Source of the DNA: Chamaelirium japonicum
Taxonomy: Eukaryota; Streptophyta; Magnoliopsida; Liliales; Melanthiaceae
Reading direction: 5' to 3'
DNA: 64,000 nucleotides
Assembly: GCA_947650365.1 (NCBI GenBank)
Contig: OX393549.1
Span: forward strand, 19,325,532-19,389,531
Of this stretch, positions 34,052-46,463 are shown piece by piece; within the stretch, counting starts at the first letter, position 1, and each line of letters opens with the position of its first letter. A program made the position numbers and the translations under genes. Below the pieces are notes generated by a model, which was not told the origin of the DNA, did no database searches, and saw only the letters and a list, made by a program, of their open reading frames with translations.

Positions 34052-36700
34052 ATGGCCGGGACAAGCAACGATGTGTTTGCTCCAAGCCTTTCGCCCATCG
34101 CCGAGTCTCCTCTACTCCGACACGGTGATCCAGCAAACTCGGAAAGTGATGCTCCCCCGTTGGTGCGCGTCTACACTCGGCGTACTCGAGCTCTTGCGGA
34201 TGTCTTCATGCCAAAATTTGCTGCCGAAGATATTCGCTAAAGCGCCGACAAGGCCTTGGCACATGAAGAAACAATCCTCGATCCTGGAGTCCATGTCCAG
34301 AAGTTTGGGGAGGACCAGCCCCAACCCTGAGCCCGTTTGGGTTCTCTAGTGGAAGTTGCACCTCCTCTGCAGGGGGCAAACATCAATCATCAACCAGAAG
34401 CAAGTCGGCGCAACTACGTCTCCAATGACGACGGCGAGGATGCTAGCATGCAACATCGAGACATCCTCCGTCACCATCCTCCGTCCGCTCTTCAGCTTCA
34501 AGTCATGCAGATGAGCGAGCACATGGCACAGATTACTCGGCTGATGGAGGAGAAGGATCGTCACATCAATACTCTGCTCCAAAAGCTAAGCGCAAAGGAC
34601 GCTGCAGCAGTCGGTCAACCCGTTGCTTCCCCGGTAGCTGCTCTAGCTCCGTCTTCAACTCCTGCTCCTGCAGAGGTAATTTTGATGATTCAAGTGGTTA
34701 CGCCAGCACTCTCCGCGGTTCCCGTCCCGACGAAAGCCGTCTCGCCAGCACCAGCCTCGGTGGCCACACAACCTCCGGCAATAGCAACGATGAATGCTCA
34801 GTAAGTCCAAGCGTTGGTAGCCGACATGATGCGCTCCTACGGTAGTGGCCTTCCTCCGATCACGGCGGCATACTCGAAGCCCTACACCGCGAGGATCCAG
34901 CAGCTACGCTTCCCAATCGGATTCCATCCACCAAAGTTCCAGTACTTCGACGGAAAGGGAAATCCAAGATAACACGTTGCTCACTTCATCGAGACTTGCA
35001 ACAACGCCGGCACATATGGCGATGAGATGGTGAAATAGTTCGTTCGCACCCTCAAAGGTAATGCTTTTGACTGGTACGTTGATCTTCCTCTAGGGACCAT
35101 TGACAGCTGAGATCAGATGGAGAGGGAGTTTCTCAATCGCTTCTACAGCACAAGACGCACCGTCAGCATGACCGAACTCACCGCTGTCAAGCAAAGGAAG
35201 GACGAACCAGTGATCGATTACATCGATAGATGGAGAAACCTCGCGTTGAATTCATGAGACCGCCTGTCTGAAGACTCGGCCATCGAGATGTGCACCCAAG
35301 GTATGCACTGGGCCTGCTGTACATCCTCAAGGGTATCAAACCCCGGTCTTTCGAAGAACTCGCAACTCGGACTCACGACATGGAACTCAGCCTAGCAAGT
35401 CGCGGGGACTCAAAGAACAAAGACTTCTTGAAGGTGGAGAAGAAGGACAAGCCACCGGCACTGAAACCGAAACAAGTCAATGTTACGGACGTCACCTCAA
35501 CCTCCAAGCCGCTCAAGATCGGTGGCAAACCGGATCAGAAGAAGGAAGTCGTCATACCGCCGCCTCCGCCGCCAAGACAAAGGATGACTCTCGAGGAGCT
35601 CGAAGCCAAGGAGTATCCCTTCCCAGATTCGGAAGTCTCCCTCATGTTCGACCAACTGCTACAAGAAAAGATGATAGAGCTCCCTCCTTCGAAGAGGCCC
35701 GAGCAGATGCATCGTGTCGACGACCCTCTCTTTTGCAAATACCACCGAGTGGTAAGTCATCCCATCGAAAGATGCTTCGTCTTCAAGGAAAGAATAATGG
35801 CGCTCGCAAAGCAAGGAAAGATAGAAATTGACACCGGGGAGGTCGCTACGGCCAACATGATGTCCATCACCTTCGGCTCCTTCTCGCCGGTACTCGTTGC
35901 TGCGCGGCGAAGCGTGCCCAAATTGCGTATCAACCGTCAAAGGCCAACCGCTAAGTCAATTTTCCAGCCGAGAGTCTCGAAGCGACGTCAACGTACTCCT
36001 GCGCTCATCGAGGAAGAAACGCCGCTGCCCTGGGGGCAACCATCGCTCACGCCAGCACCTCTTCCAAGTAATGCTACATCCCAACGAGCGCTCCAAAGGA
36101 GATACGAGCAGGGAGATCCAGAAGTCGGTCTGCTGGGCCAGCCTTCGGGAAAGTTCGACTATTACGTCCTCTACTCAAGGCCTCCGTCCGTTTCGATTGA
36201 CAAAATCAAGCCCACCGGCTAGGGATCGGAAGACGAGCCAGTGGAGCTTCAGGAAGAGCAAGCCCCTTCCAGTCGAGCTACGTCCCAAGGCGCTCTCCGG
36301 AAAAGATACGAGCAGGGAGATCCAGAAGTCAGTCTGCTGGGCCAGCCTTTGGGGAAGTTCGACTATTACGTCCTCTACTCAAAGCCTCTATCAGTTTCGA
36401 TCGAAGAAATCAAGCCCACTGGTTGGGGGTCGGAAGACGAACCAGTAGAGCCTCTGGAAGAACAAGTGTCTCCAAGGGAACCGATTGCTGCTGCCAATCA
36501 TCATCTCAGCGGAGGAGAATCCACCGACGAAGAGGCATGGGTCATGCTACCCCAGCGGCGAAAGCCATGGCAAGAAAGGCAGCACAAGCAAGACCGCGTG
36601 ATGAGGAAGTTTCCCGAGCGAAGGACCTACAAGAAGAAAAGCAAGACTCCAGGGAGGAAGGCGTTCAAAGTGCCGCCTGCAAGCCAAGACGATCTCCTCT
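34052..36700 (+). CDS. Tat-2 gag region (fossil)
   Basis: Starts at an ATG near 34052 (MAGTSNDVFAPSLSPIAESP). A helical segment (LQLQVMQMSEHMAQITRLME) is near 34.5 kb, followed by the gag core near 34.9-35.3 kb (FDGKGNPR, VKQRKDEPVIDYIDRWRN). A Cys/His knuckle-like CKYHRVVSHPIERC is near 35.75 kb. Near 36.08-36.44 kb a module containing RYEQGDPEVGLLGQPSGKFD is present twice in tandem. The region is broken. Confidence 0.8.
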
Positions 36701-36916
36701 AGCAGAACCTTCCAGAACCAGTAACCTTGCAAGAATTCTTCCCCGATCACTTCCTCCCAGTTGATCAACACATCAGGGTATCTTGTTGCATGGTCGAAGT
36801 CCATAAGGCGTTAAGGAAAAGGCGAAGTCGAGACATCTAAAGAGGGCGACTCCACTGATGAGGGAGACGATTTCGACAAAGGGGGCACTGCCTCTCATGA
36901 CGAAGCAATCCTGCAC

Positions 36917-37423
36917 TTGCCGCTCGTAGAAGCTTTGCATCTTCCGAAAAAAGCTCGCCTGGCAATGGCTGCGGCCTTGGCCGACCCAGATAGCTACAAG
37001 AGAAAAAGGAAGGACGACAAGAAGGGCAAAACTGTGGTCTCGTGCGATGCAACGATAACATTTTCAGACGAGGACTTGCAACTCGGAACGCGACTGCACA
37101 ACCGGCCTGTCTACGTCTCGGGATATATCAAAGAGAAGCCAGTAAACCGAATTTTGCTGGACTGTGGCTCCGCCGTCAATATCATGCCTATCCAGACAAT
37201 GCGGCAACTCGGCATCACCAATGACCAGCTCTCGCCCAGTCAGTTGGTCATTCAAGGGTTCAACCAGGGCGGACAGTCCACCGTCGGAATCATCCGTTTG
37301 AAGCTTTTCATCGGCCCGCTAGATACATCGGTCCTCTTCCACATCATCGATTGCCAGACGTCATATCACCTCCTGTTAGAAAGGCCATGGCTACACGAGA
37401 ATGACGTCGTAGTATCCACCTGA
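36917..37423 (+). CDS. Tat-2 aspartic protease (fossil)
   Basis: The active-site motif LLDCGSAVNIMP and the later YHLLLERPWLHE are typical of Ty3/gypsy proteases. The preceding basic stretch links it to gag. Confidence 0.8.
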   Translation: MPLVEALHLPKKARLAMAAALADPDSYKRKRKDDKKGKTVVSCDATITFSDEDLQLGTRLHNRPVYVSGYIKEKPVNRILLDCGSAVNIMPIQTMRQLGITNDQLSPSQLVIQGFNQGGQSTVGIIRLKLFIGPLDTSVLFHIIDCQTSYHLLLERPWLHENDVVVST

Positions 37424-38589
37424 CACCAGTGCCTCAAGTACTACGAAGAAGGCATGGAGAAATGCATAATTGCTGATGACAAGCCATTCAATAAGGCCGA
37501 GGCACATTTGGCGGACGCCAAGTTCTACCAAGCAAGAGACCTAGTCGCGGAAGTCCTTCCAGCTAAAGCCCCTCGAGCCCAGAAGACTGAAGAAGTGAAT
37601 CTGGATAAGACTCCTCTTCCTGCAAATCCGGTGCCACCCTCCGACAAGGCAAGACTTAAGGTCCAAGAAGCACCGAAATCTAGGCAAAAGATACGCATCA
37701 GTTCTGAGTCAAGAGCAATGCAACATACCCCGTTGCCCGTCCAAACGACGCCAGTCCTGCGTCTCGTGCCTCAGTGGCTCCGTAAAGCTGAGCGATCGCC
37801 TTCTACTCCGGTAAAAAATCTGGCCCTGTCGTTATCGCAAGCCAACGTCGTCACTCTGTAAGAAATGATGTTGTCATTACCTAGCCTGACGCAAGCTCCG
37901 AACCCGAGCAGACCTGTCAAATCAGTCGACCCCAATCAGCTTGGATTCAAGCCGAAAGGAAGTTGGGGGCAAAATACTGCTAAGTTGCTATTCAAAGCCG
38001 GCTACGACAGAGAAAGCGCCATGGGCACACTTCCCCCAGCAGCAACTCCACATGGGATGACGAGAACTCAAGCTCGGCTGTTTCAAAACGGTGAACAAAT
38101 TCTCCCGAAACCGCCGAGGCATCGGCTCCAGTCAAGCTCCGTTGGTCATCAGAACCGCAGCAAAGAAGACCTTCACCTCCAACTACATCGGGGTGAAGAT
38201 GGTAGGCGAAGCAGTAGAAGGATCGACAATCTTCGATGCACGCTCTGCCTACACAAGCCGTCCCGACAGCAAAAGAAAACGGCGACGGGCTCGATGCCAA
38301 GCCTTGCTCCAGAAGCAAAACAGAGGTGATAGAAACCGGTTGAATCGAAAACGCACGTCTGTATTCGAAAGGCTCAGGCCAGTTAAGCAACCAAAGAAGA
38401 AATCAATGTTCGATCGTCTGGGAATGCCAATCGAGGACCTTGTTTCAATACCCACCCACCCACCCATAGTTGTTGTCAATCATATCTCCATCACGGATCC
38501 CGACAACGGCGATACTTCTACTTCGGACGACGAGTTGCCAGATGCCCCGCCAGTCCTCGAAGAAGGGGGACAGTCCACCGTTGATGACT

Positions 38590-40700
38590 TGAAGGAAATC
38601 AACTTGGGCACGGAGACAGAGCCTCGGCCTACATTCGTCAGCACACGCTTGACTCCTGAAGAAGAAGCTGCATACATCAAACTGCTTAAAGAATACAGAG
38701 ACGTCTTCGCATGGTCCTACAAAGAGATGACGGGCCTCGATCCCAAAATCGCAGTGCACCAGCTCAGCATCAAACACGGATCCAGCGCTATCAAGCAAGG
38801 ACAAAGACGCTACCGACCAGAACTGGTACCCCAAATAGAAGGCGAAGTTAACAAGTTGATCGAAGCCGGCTTCATTCGAGAGATCAAGTACCCGACATGG
38901 GTCTCTAGCATCGTTCCAGTCAAAAAGAAGAACGACCAAATCCGAGTGTGCGTGGACTTCAGAGACTTGAACAACGCATGTCCAAAGGACGACTTCCCCT
39001 TGCCAATCACAGAGCTAATGGTGGACGCGACGACAGGTCACGAGGTGCTAACTTTCATGGAGGGATCATCGGGCTACAATCAGATTCGGATGGCACCCAA
39101 GGACAAAGAGCTCACGACGTTCCTCACACCGAAAGGAATCTACTGCTACAAAGTAATGTCGTTCGGCTTGAAGAACGCAGGAGCCACCTACCAACGAGCT
39201 ATGCAGAAGATTTTCGACGACCTTCTTTATTAAAACGTGGAGTGCTATATCGATGACCTTGTCGTAAAATCTAAGAAGAAGTTGACGCATCTGCAAGATC
39301 TCGAGCTAATCTTCAAACGGCTTCGAAGGTACCAATTTCGCATGAATCCACTCAAGTGCGCGTTCGGAGTCTCCTCAGGCAAGTTCCTCGGCTTCGTCGT
39401 CCGACATCGAGGCACTGAGATAGATCAATCCAAAATTGATGCTATCGTCAGTATGCCCGCACCAAAGACAGTGCAAGACCTTAGAGGCCTCCAAGGGCAC
39501 TTGGCGTATATCCGAAGATTCATCGCCAACCTGGCCGGAAAATGCCACCCGTTTAGTCGCCTCATGAAGAAAGGAGCACCGTTCAAATGGGATGAAGCTT
39601 GCCAAGAAGCACTCCAAAACATCAAGGCCTATCTACTGAAGCCGCCAGTCCTATCAGCACCAGTTCAAGGAAGGCCGTTAATCCTCTACATTAGTGCCCA
39701 GGAGCAATCCTTGGGGGCACTCCTGGCTCAGAACAATGGACTTGGCAAGGAGACGGCTTGCTACTACTTGAGTCGCACTCTCGTCGGCGCAGAGCTAAAT
39801 TACTCCCCAATCGAGAAGGTCTGCTTAGCACTTATCTTCACCACGAAAAAGTTGCGACACTATATGCTGGCTCACACCATCAGACTCGTCTCGAAGGCTG
39901 ACCCCCTCAAGTATATCATGTCAAGACCAGTGCTCTTCGGACGTCTGGCTAAGCGGGCGCTGCTTCTACTTGAATTTGACATCACCTTCGTACCACAGAA
40001 AGCGGTTAAAGGGCAAACCCTTGCGAATTTTCTCGCAAAATATCCTCTCCCGGCGGAATGGGAGTTATCAGAAGATCTCCCAGATGAAGAAGTGTTCTTC
40101 ATCGACATCGCCCCATCCTGGAAAATGTTCTTTGACGGCGCAGCAAGACAGGACATAGCAGGAGTCGGAGTCATCTTCGTCACTCCAAATGACGAGATAC
40201 TCCCCTTCTTATTTTTGCTGTCGGAACCATGTACCAACAACATGGCAGAGTATCAAGCTCTACTCATCGGCCTCGAACTTGCCAACGATATGAAGCTTCA
40301 AGGACTCGAGATATTTGGCGACTCTCAACTCGTTATCCAGCAAGTCTTGGGGGCATACGAAGTCAACAAAGAAGACCTGGTGCCATTGCATGCGCGAGCT
40401 GTGGAGCTCCTCGGCAAACTCAAGGCTGCTTCCATTCAACACATCTCCAGGAACCTCAACCAGCAAGCTGACGCACTCGCAAATCTGGCGGCTACACTCC
40501 CGTTTCCAGAAGAACGTCAGCTCGTCGTCCCCATCTGCAGAAGATTCGTGATCACCGAAGAAGAAGGTCCGATCGAAATCCCAGTTCAAACCAATGCGGT
40601 GCACGTCCTCGAAATTGAAGAGCGAGACTGGAAGCAGCCTTTTGTGGATTATCTCGTCCATGGTAAACTCCCCGAAGATCCGAAGCGCAAAGTCGACGTC
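38590..40700 (+). CDS. Tat-2 reverse transcriptase and two RNase H domains (fossil)
   Basis: The reverse transcriptase lies near 38.65-39.45 kb (IRVCVDFRDLNNACPKDDFP, FMEGSSGYNQIRM, VMSFGLKNAGATYQRAM, then YIDDLVVKSK and FLGFVVRHRGTEIDQSKI). The usual gypsy RNase H follows near 39.6-40.05 kb (YYLSRTLVGAELNYSPIEKV). A second, archaeal-type RNase H follows near 40.1-40.5 kb (FFDGAARQDIAGVGVIFV, NNMAEYQALLIGLELANDM, FGDSQLVIQQV, NQQADALANLA). Dual RNase H is known for Tat elements. Confidence 0.87.
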
Positions 40701-40714
40701 CGCCGACGAGATCT

Positions 40715-41880
40715 ATGAAATTCTACCATTTCAACAACGAGTTGTATCGCCGAAGCTACGATGACACGCTCTTGAGATGCCTCGCAAAGGAAGAGGCAGA
40801 AGCAGTACTGGAAGAAGTACACGCTGGAATCTGTGGCTCACACCAGTCTGGCTCGAAGCTCCACTTTCGAGTCAGGAGGATGGGATATTACTGGCCCACC
40901 ATGATCAAGGACAGCTTGGAGTACGTGAAAAGATGTCACGCTTGCCAGCTGCACGGGGACTACATCCGTCAGCCTCCGGAACCTCTGCACCCGACAATCG
41001 CGTCATGGCCCTTCGATGGATGGGGACTCGATATTGTCGGCCCCCTGCCCAAGTCATCCAAGCAACATCTTTACATTCTGGCGGCAACGGACTACTTTTC
41101 CAAGTGGGTTGAAGCAACACCTCTACGAGAAGTTACAAAGCACTCCGTCATCAGATTCATCCAGAATGACATCATCTTCCGATACGGAGTTCCTCGCTAC
41201 ATCGTAACAGACAACGGGAAGCAATTCAAGAATGCTGCCGTCAGCCAGTTCTGTGCATTGTACAACATTAAGCAGAATTGTTCGACGGTGTACAACGCTC
41301 CGGCCAACGGTCTGGCAGAGGCCTTCAACAAGACTCTTTGCAAGCTGCTGGAGAAAACCGTCTAGAAGACGAAGAAAGACTGGCACGAACGCATGGGCGA
41401 AGCGCTATGGGCTTACCGGACGTCCTTCCGCACGTCTACGCAAGCAACACCGTACTCCCTTGTCTATGGTGTAGAAGCCGTTCTTCCGCTCGAGCTCCAG
41501 ATCCTATCGCTCCGGATAGCGATCCAAGAAGGCCTCACCAGCGACGATAACGCTCAGCTCCGCCTAGCGGAATTGGAAGCATTGGACGAAAGACGCCTCG
41601 AAGCTCAGCAACGTCTGGAGTGTTATCAGGCCAGACTGTCTCGCGCCTTCAACAAGAAGATCCGTCCTCGATCATTTCAGATAGGGGAACTGGTGCTGAC
41701 AGTCAAACGCCCCATCATCCTCTTGCATCGAGGAGGAAAGAAATTTGATGCCAAATGGGATGGCCCGCACTCCGTCAAGGAAGTCTACTCCAACGGCGCC
41801 TATCTCCTCACCACGCCATAAGGCCTGACACTCGGTCCTATCAATGGCAAGTACCTCAAAAGGTACTATGCCTAAAGCAA
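40715..41880 (+). CDS. Tat-2 integrase (fossil)
   Basis: A zinc-binding N-terminus (HAGICGSHQSG, CHACQLHGD), catalytic core (WGLDIVGPLPKS, ATDYFSKWVEA, TDNGKQF, NGLAEAFNKTL) and a C-terminal part (FQIGELVL, FDAKWDGPHSVKEVYSNGAY) are all recognisable. Confidence 0.85.
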
Positions 41881-42149
41881 GGTCACACCCCTTGCGTTAA
41901 AAAAAAAACTGAACTACGTGCGACTTGATCCCCCTTAGGGGGTACGTAGGCAGCCTGGGACGTTACTTCAGGTTCAGTCCGACCAAAAGAAAAAGACAAC
42001 AAGGGTCCATGCATAAATACGGCAGAATAAGGCAATATTATTAGATAGTGAAGAAAAGGCGGTACATGGCATAAGTTCCAAAAAGAAAGCTACAGTGTAA
42101 AACAACCAAACAAGGAGCAGCTAAAAGAAGGTATCCAGAGCTCGAAGAT

Positions 42150-45100
42150 GGCGCAGTAACTCCTCTCTAGTAGCCTCCACTCGCTGAAGTTCCACGGGAC
42201 GAGTGGCCAGAAGCTCACGACGGGTCGCCTAGTCTGACTGCTGCTTCAGGTAACTCGCCTTCAAAGCGCTCTCCGCAGCCTCAGCTCGCTCCAGACGAGA
42301 CTCTGCCTTCCGAAGCGAGGCGTGCACCGATTCTATCTTCCTTTGAGCCTTTGATAGGCTGGAAGCGACCTCCGCAAGTTGGTGCTCTGACTGACACAAA
42401 CTCGCCTCAGCGGCCTCCAACTTAGAAGGGGAGCTCCCCTCTAGTAAAGCTCACCGGGAGCGATAAGTCTCACTATCAGTCACGAGCAGGTTCATCTGAG
42501 CGACGAAAGAAGAACTGTCGACTTTGAACTCCTCCAGGCTCGCGCAAAACTCCGCACCATCCGTCGACCACCAGTCCTGGAGGGCGCCAAAGCCAGCATC
42601 TTGGAAAGGCTCCAACGTTGACTTGATATACTACTAGCAGCTCGCAAGAAGGAACTCTGAAACTCTGCTCCTCAGCCTTAAGCTCGGGTGAGGTGCCTCA
42701 GAGTAGGTGGGCAAGACCTTCCCTCCCGCTGCAGCCACGACAGGAACCGCCTGCGCCAACGAGGGCGGCAGAACTGGAGAAACCACCGCTACCGTTGCAA
42801 CAACCGTCTTCTCCAACGGGCACGAGGGTACAGCAACCAGGGAATGCCGCTTGTCGACGCTCGAAACTTTAGCCTCCTCATGGAAAGACAAAACGTCAAC
42901 ATCGATGCCGTCCAGATCAATATCGCCACTAGGGAAGTTCTCCCCGCAAAGCCCGAGGAGATCCAGATCATCCGGAGGGATATCTAGCCCACATGCCCCA
43001 GGCACTTCTTGCGCTGCCCCAGTAGACGAATGCCCGAGAGATGCCTTCGGAGAGTCTGCCCCGCGCTCTACCACTATAACGAAATCTGTCCAGAAGGAAT
43101 ACATTGCTCAGCATGATGGAATCTCCCGAGCATAGAAAGGAAGTAAAACAAAAGGAACTCCATACCTGCGAGATCGGACGAGGCAGCTCTTGACGGAGGG
43201 ATCACCTCATCCTTTAGAAGTCTGGGCTCCTCGGTATCCTCCACTGGACAAGGGACCCTCGAAGTCATCCCACGCGGAATGCACACTTTTCGTCTTTTGG
43301 GCGGGGCACCCTCAACAGCAGCCTTCGGAGGAAAAGATGGCCCAGGGGAACTAACGAGGTCGGCTCCTAACACCGGAGCTGAAGAAGGGACACGACGAGC
43401 ACTGGAAAGACGACTGCAACTCTTCTGGGCCCTCTGAAGCCCCAATCGAAGGCGACGATCCTCTACTCCCGCAGCAGGATCAAAACGAAAGTTTTTGAAT
43501 TCACTGCTCGCCAGGACGTCAACCGGGAGACTTGCAAGCAAAGGGGAAACTCGCCCTTCAATCCACTTGCAGTACTCCGGAGTGGCGGCGTCCCGAAACC
43601 CGGACTTGGTCCCAGGAAAGAAGCTGCCGCCAGTCAATCGGGCGTAGAGAGAAGCCCAGAGACGGTAACCCTCCTGCGGACTAATACGCCCCTGCAACTG
43701 CTGAGGCATACCAGGAACTTTCTGTCGAAATCCTTGCTGGCGAGCAAAGCGGTGAGGGGAGTACTGCTCCACCTCCACCACATCCCCCTTGCGCCAAACC
43801 AAGTAGCCAGGGCGGCAACTGACCATGTTCCAGTACAGGCTGTCCGGGAGCTCCTCGTTAGACAGTCGACCTCTCCAAAGGCAGCACCGAATGCTCTGAC
43901 AGAAATTCAAAGTCGGCGCTTCCCATCCTCCTCAAAAGAGTGCGAGCACACTCCCTCGGACGCTCCCAACTGATAAAGGCATTTAAGATTCCTCTTATCC
44001 CGGGCAGAAACGGCAGGTCGGCTGGATGCCCGCGTCTGGCAAAGATCCCCTTTGGAAAGTGTAAAGCTATCCAGCCGTACAAGTAATGCAGAGGTCCAAA
44101 CGCAGCAGACCGGCCAAGCTCCTCCTTGGCATTATCCGAGCTGGACAAGTCCCAGTAGGTCCCACTGAGACCCCGGTAAAGGCACATAAGACGGCCGGGG
44201 CTAGATTGAAAAGCTCCCCCCTCGCCATCTTGGAAGCTGCAAGAAAGGTTCCCGGACGGATGACCTCGCCAGCACAGGGAAGCACGAACCGGTAAAGAAA
44301 GATAACCAGCCCGGCGGCTCGGTAAACCACCCGCCACTCCTCGCTGTCACGCCTCAGGCCGAGGATTTCCCAGGGACAGTGCTTTCCCTCCATTGAGTGC
44401 CTCTCTCGAGCCAAGGACTCAATGGGCCTCACGAAAGAACAAAGCGGAGGCCTTTTCATTTGAGGGACCTTCCACATCGGGTGAGCCGAAGGTGCCGGGG
44501 ACCTATACTCGCCTCTGAACCAAAAGTCAACCCAAGAGGAAGGACGCACTCGATCTGACTGATCCTGCACCGCGATGATAGCATATTCCTTGAACAGAAG
44601 AAGGCAGGAACTCGGAGCGAAGCTGCTGTCCAACAGATCCTTCAAAGCCGGCACCTCCTCCTGGTAGTAATTCCGCACTTCAGGGCACCCGGAAATGATG
44701 TGGACGTCACGAAATGAGATTCCTATCTCCCCCGCTCCAATAAGGAAAGTGTTGGTGGCCGGACACCAGAGTTCACAAAGTGCGCGATACATCCCCTCAG
44801 GACGGCTGTATTCTCGACGAGCCGGCGCAAGAAACTTGGCCAATAAATTCATCTCGGGTTTCGTGCCAAAGACCTCATAGAGCTCGACCATCCATTCACG
44901 AAAACTGCAAAGGTATTGGACGTCTCCCCGAGGCCAAGAATCGGTACCCCATCGGGTCAATCGGAAGCATATCTTCGAGGCAACAATCGGAGTGGGTACG
45001 AAATCTTCATCACAATGGTGGAAAAAGTACTCAAACCCGGACGGAGGAGCTTCATGGAGATCCCTTCATCAGTATAGATCTTCTCGCTCAACTTCAGCAT

Positions 45101-45502
45101 CCCACAAGTCGCATCCGCAACTCCGTCTTCCGTGATGCGCTCGTGGATAAAAACACGGAGCAACGACAGAAGGTCTTCCCGCCTCGAGTTGCGGTAACGG
45201 TGCACCCGGGTAAGGGGGAAGCGAAGGCACCTCCTCCCATCGGAGAGGTCCTCAGCTATCCACCCCGGCGAAGTCAAGCTCTCGAAGACACGAATCCTGG
45301 AGAACCATGAAAGGAAGCAAGTCAAGACAAGTGCGCGCGCAAAAAAAAAAAAACACCGAGGGGGCCACAGCCCCCCCCCCTGGAGGACCGCCCGAGCAAC
45401 GACGTCTTCGCGCCGCACTCCCAAGGTCCACATGTTACCCGCAACGATACCCATGCTGGCCAAATACCCCTCCGCTGCGCGCTCGGCCTCAACCAAGGTC
45501 AT
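42150..45502 (-). CDS. Tat-2 antisense gene, plant-mobile-domain-like protein (fossil)
   Basis: It lies on the strand opposite to gag-pol, between integrase and the 3' LTR. Near 44.1-45.0 kb the minus strand encodes a region of plant-mobile-domain character (MYRALCELWCPATNTFLIGA, GISFRDVHIISGCPEV, WVDFWFRGEY). A linker and basic regions follow (near 43.1-43.9 kb). A strongly helical, coiled-coil-like C-terminus lies near 42.2-42.4 kb (EHQLAEVASSLSKAQRKIES). An upstream part near 45.5 kb begins MTLVEAERAAEGYLAS. The gene is broken. The antisense gene of Tat-1 does not resemble it. Confidence 0.6.
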
Positions 45503-46004
45503 AGTCCTCTCCGTCCAGAGACAGAGCAAAAAAAAAAAAAGTGTAGCAGCAGAACGGGAAGGTGGGGCCCGCAGCCCCCTCTCTCCAAAACAGTGCCCGA
45601 CAAAGATGAGAAAGGGGGGGGGGGCCCACAGCCCCCTCTCTCCAATAGGAGCCGGACAGCAAGGGAGAGGGGGGGGCCGCTGCCCCTTCCTCCTCCGAGC
45701 CGATCGGGGCCGGGCCCCGACCAAACCGCCGCCGTCGCTGCCCCGAGCCCCTCTCCGATCCGGTCGCGGCCGAGCCTGCACCCGGCCGCCGCGACCCCCG
45801 CCCGCACCCGGCACCCGCAGCCCCGCTAGCCCCGCGCCCGTGCCCGCTCAGGCTGCCGTCGCCCGCAGGCCCGCGCACCGCACGTCCCGCGCCCGCGCCC
45901 GCTCCAGCCGCCACCGCCCGCAGACCCGTGCCCACTCCCCGCTGGCCCCATGCCCGCGCCCGCTCCGGTCGCGCGTCGCTGCCGCTGCTACTCCCACGAC
46001 CCGG

Positions 46005-46098
46005 AACCGAAGAAAGAAAAAGAAAAAGAAAAAGAAAAGAAAAAGAAAAGAAAAAAGAAAGAAGAAAAAAGAAGAAGAAGAAAGAGGAAGAGAGAGGC
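46005..46098. repeat. Purine-rich GAAAAA tract
   Basis: A low-complexity GAAAAA/AAGAAG tract inside the Tat-2 antisense gene region. On the minus strand it would encode a run of Phe and Leu. Confidence 0.9.
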
Positions 46099-46349
46099 GG
46101 CGAAGGCGACCCGCACCTCAGCCGCGCTCCTCCATCCTCCTCGCCTCGGTTCTCGCCGCATCGTCGCTTCGAGCCCGTCTTTGCAACGACCTCCAAATCG
46201 CGCACCATCGCCGCCGACGAAAGAGGCGACACCGGGAAGACGGAGCAAGTCGCGTGCAACCCCAGGCAGTTCTCTTCCGACGACGGTCTCCAGAAGCCGA
46301 CGGAACCTTCGCAAGGAAGCAGAATGACGGATGAAAGGGGTAGGGGTCC

Positions 46350-46356
46350 TTAAATA
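46350..46356 (-). promoter_or_regulatory. Possible TATA box for the Tat-2 antisense transcript
   Basis: TATTTAA on the minus strand lies about 140 bp upstream of a minus-strand ATG at 46208 (MVRDLEVVAKTGSKRR). The layout parallels the TATA box before the Tat-1 antisense gene. Weak evidence. Confidence 0.3.
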
Positions 46357-46463
46357 GACCACCAACCCCGCCCACAAAAGGAATCAAGGACAAATGCTCT
46401 ACGATTCTTACATGTCCAAACCCTACACGTTCTCATCAACACACTCGTCCTTGAGGGGGCATT

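Noticed and set aside
45489-46334. Several long frames on both strands of the Tat-2 antisense leader region
   Set aside because: They are very GC-rich and purine-tract-driven low-complexity sequence; frames on both strands overlap and none shows a domain, so only the antisense start near 45502 or 46208 is considered.
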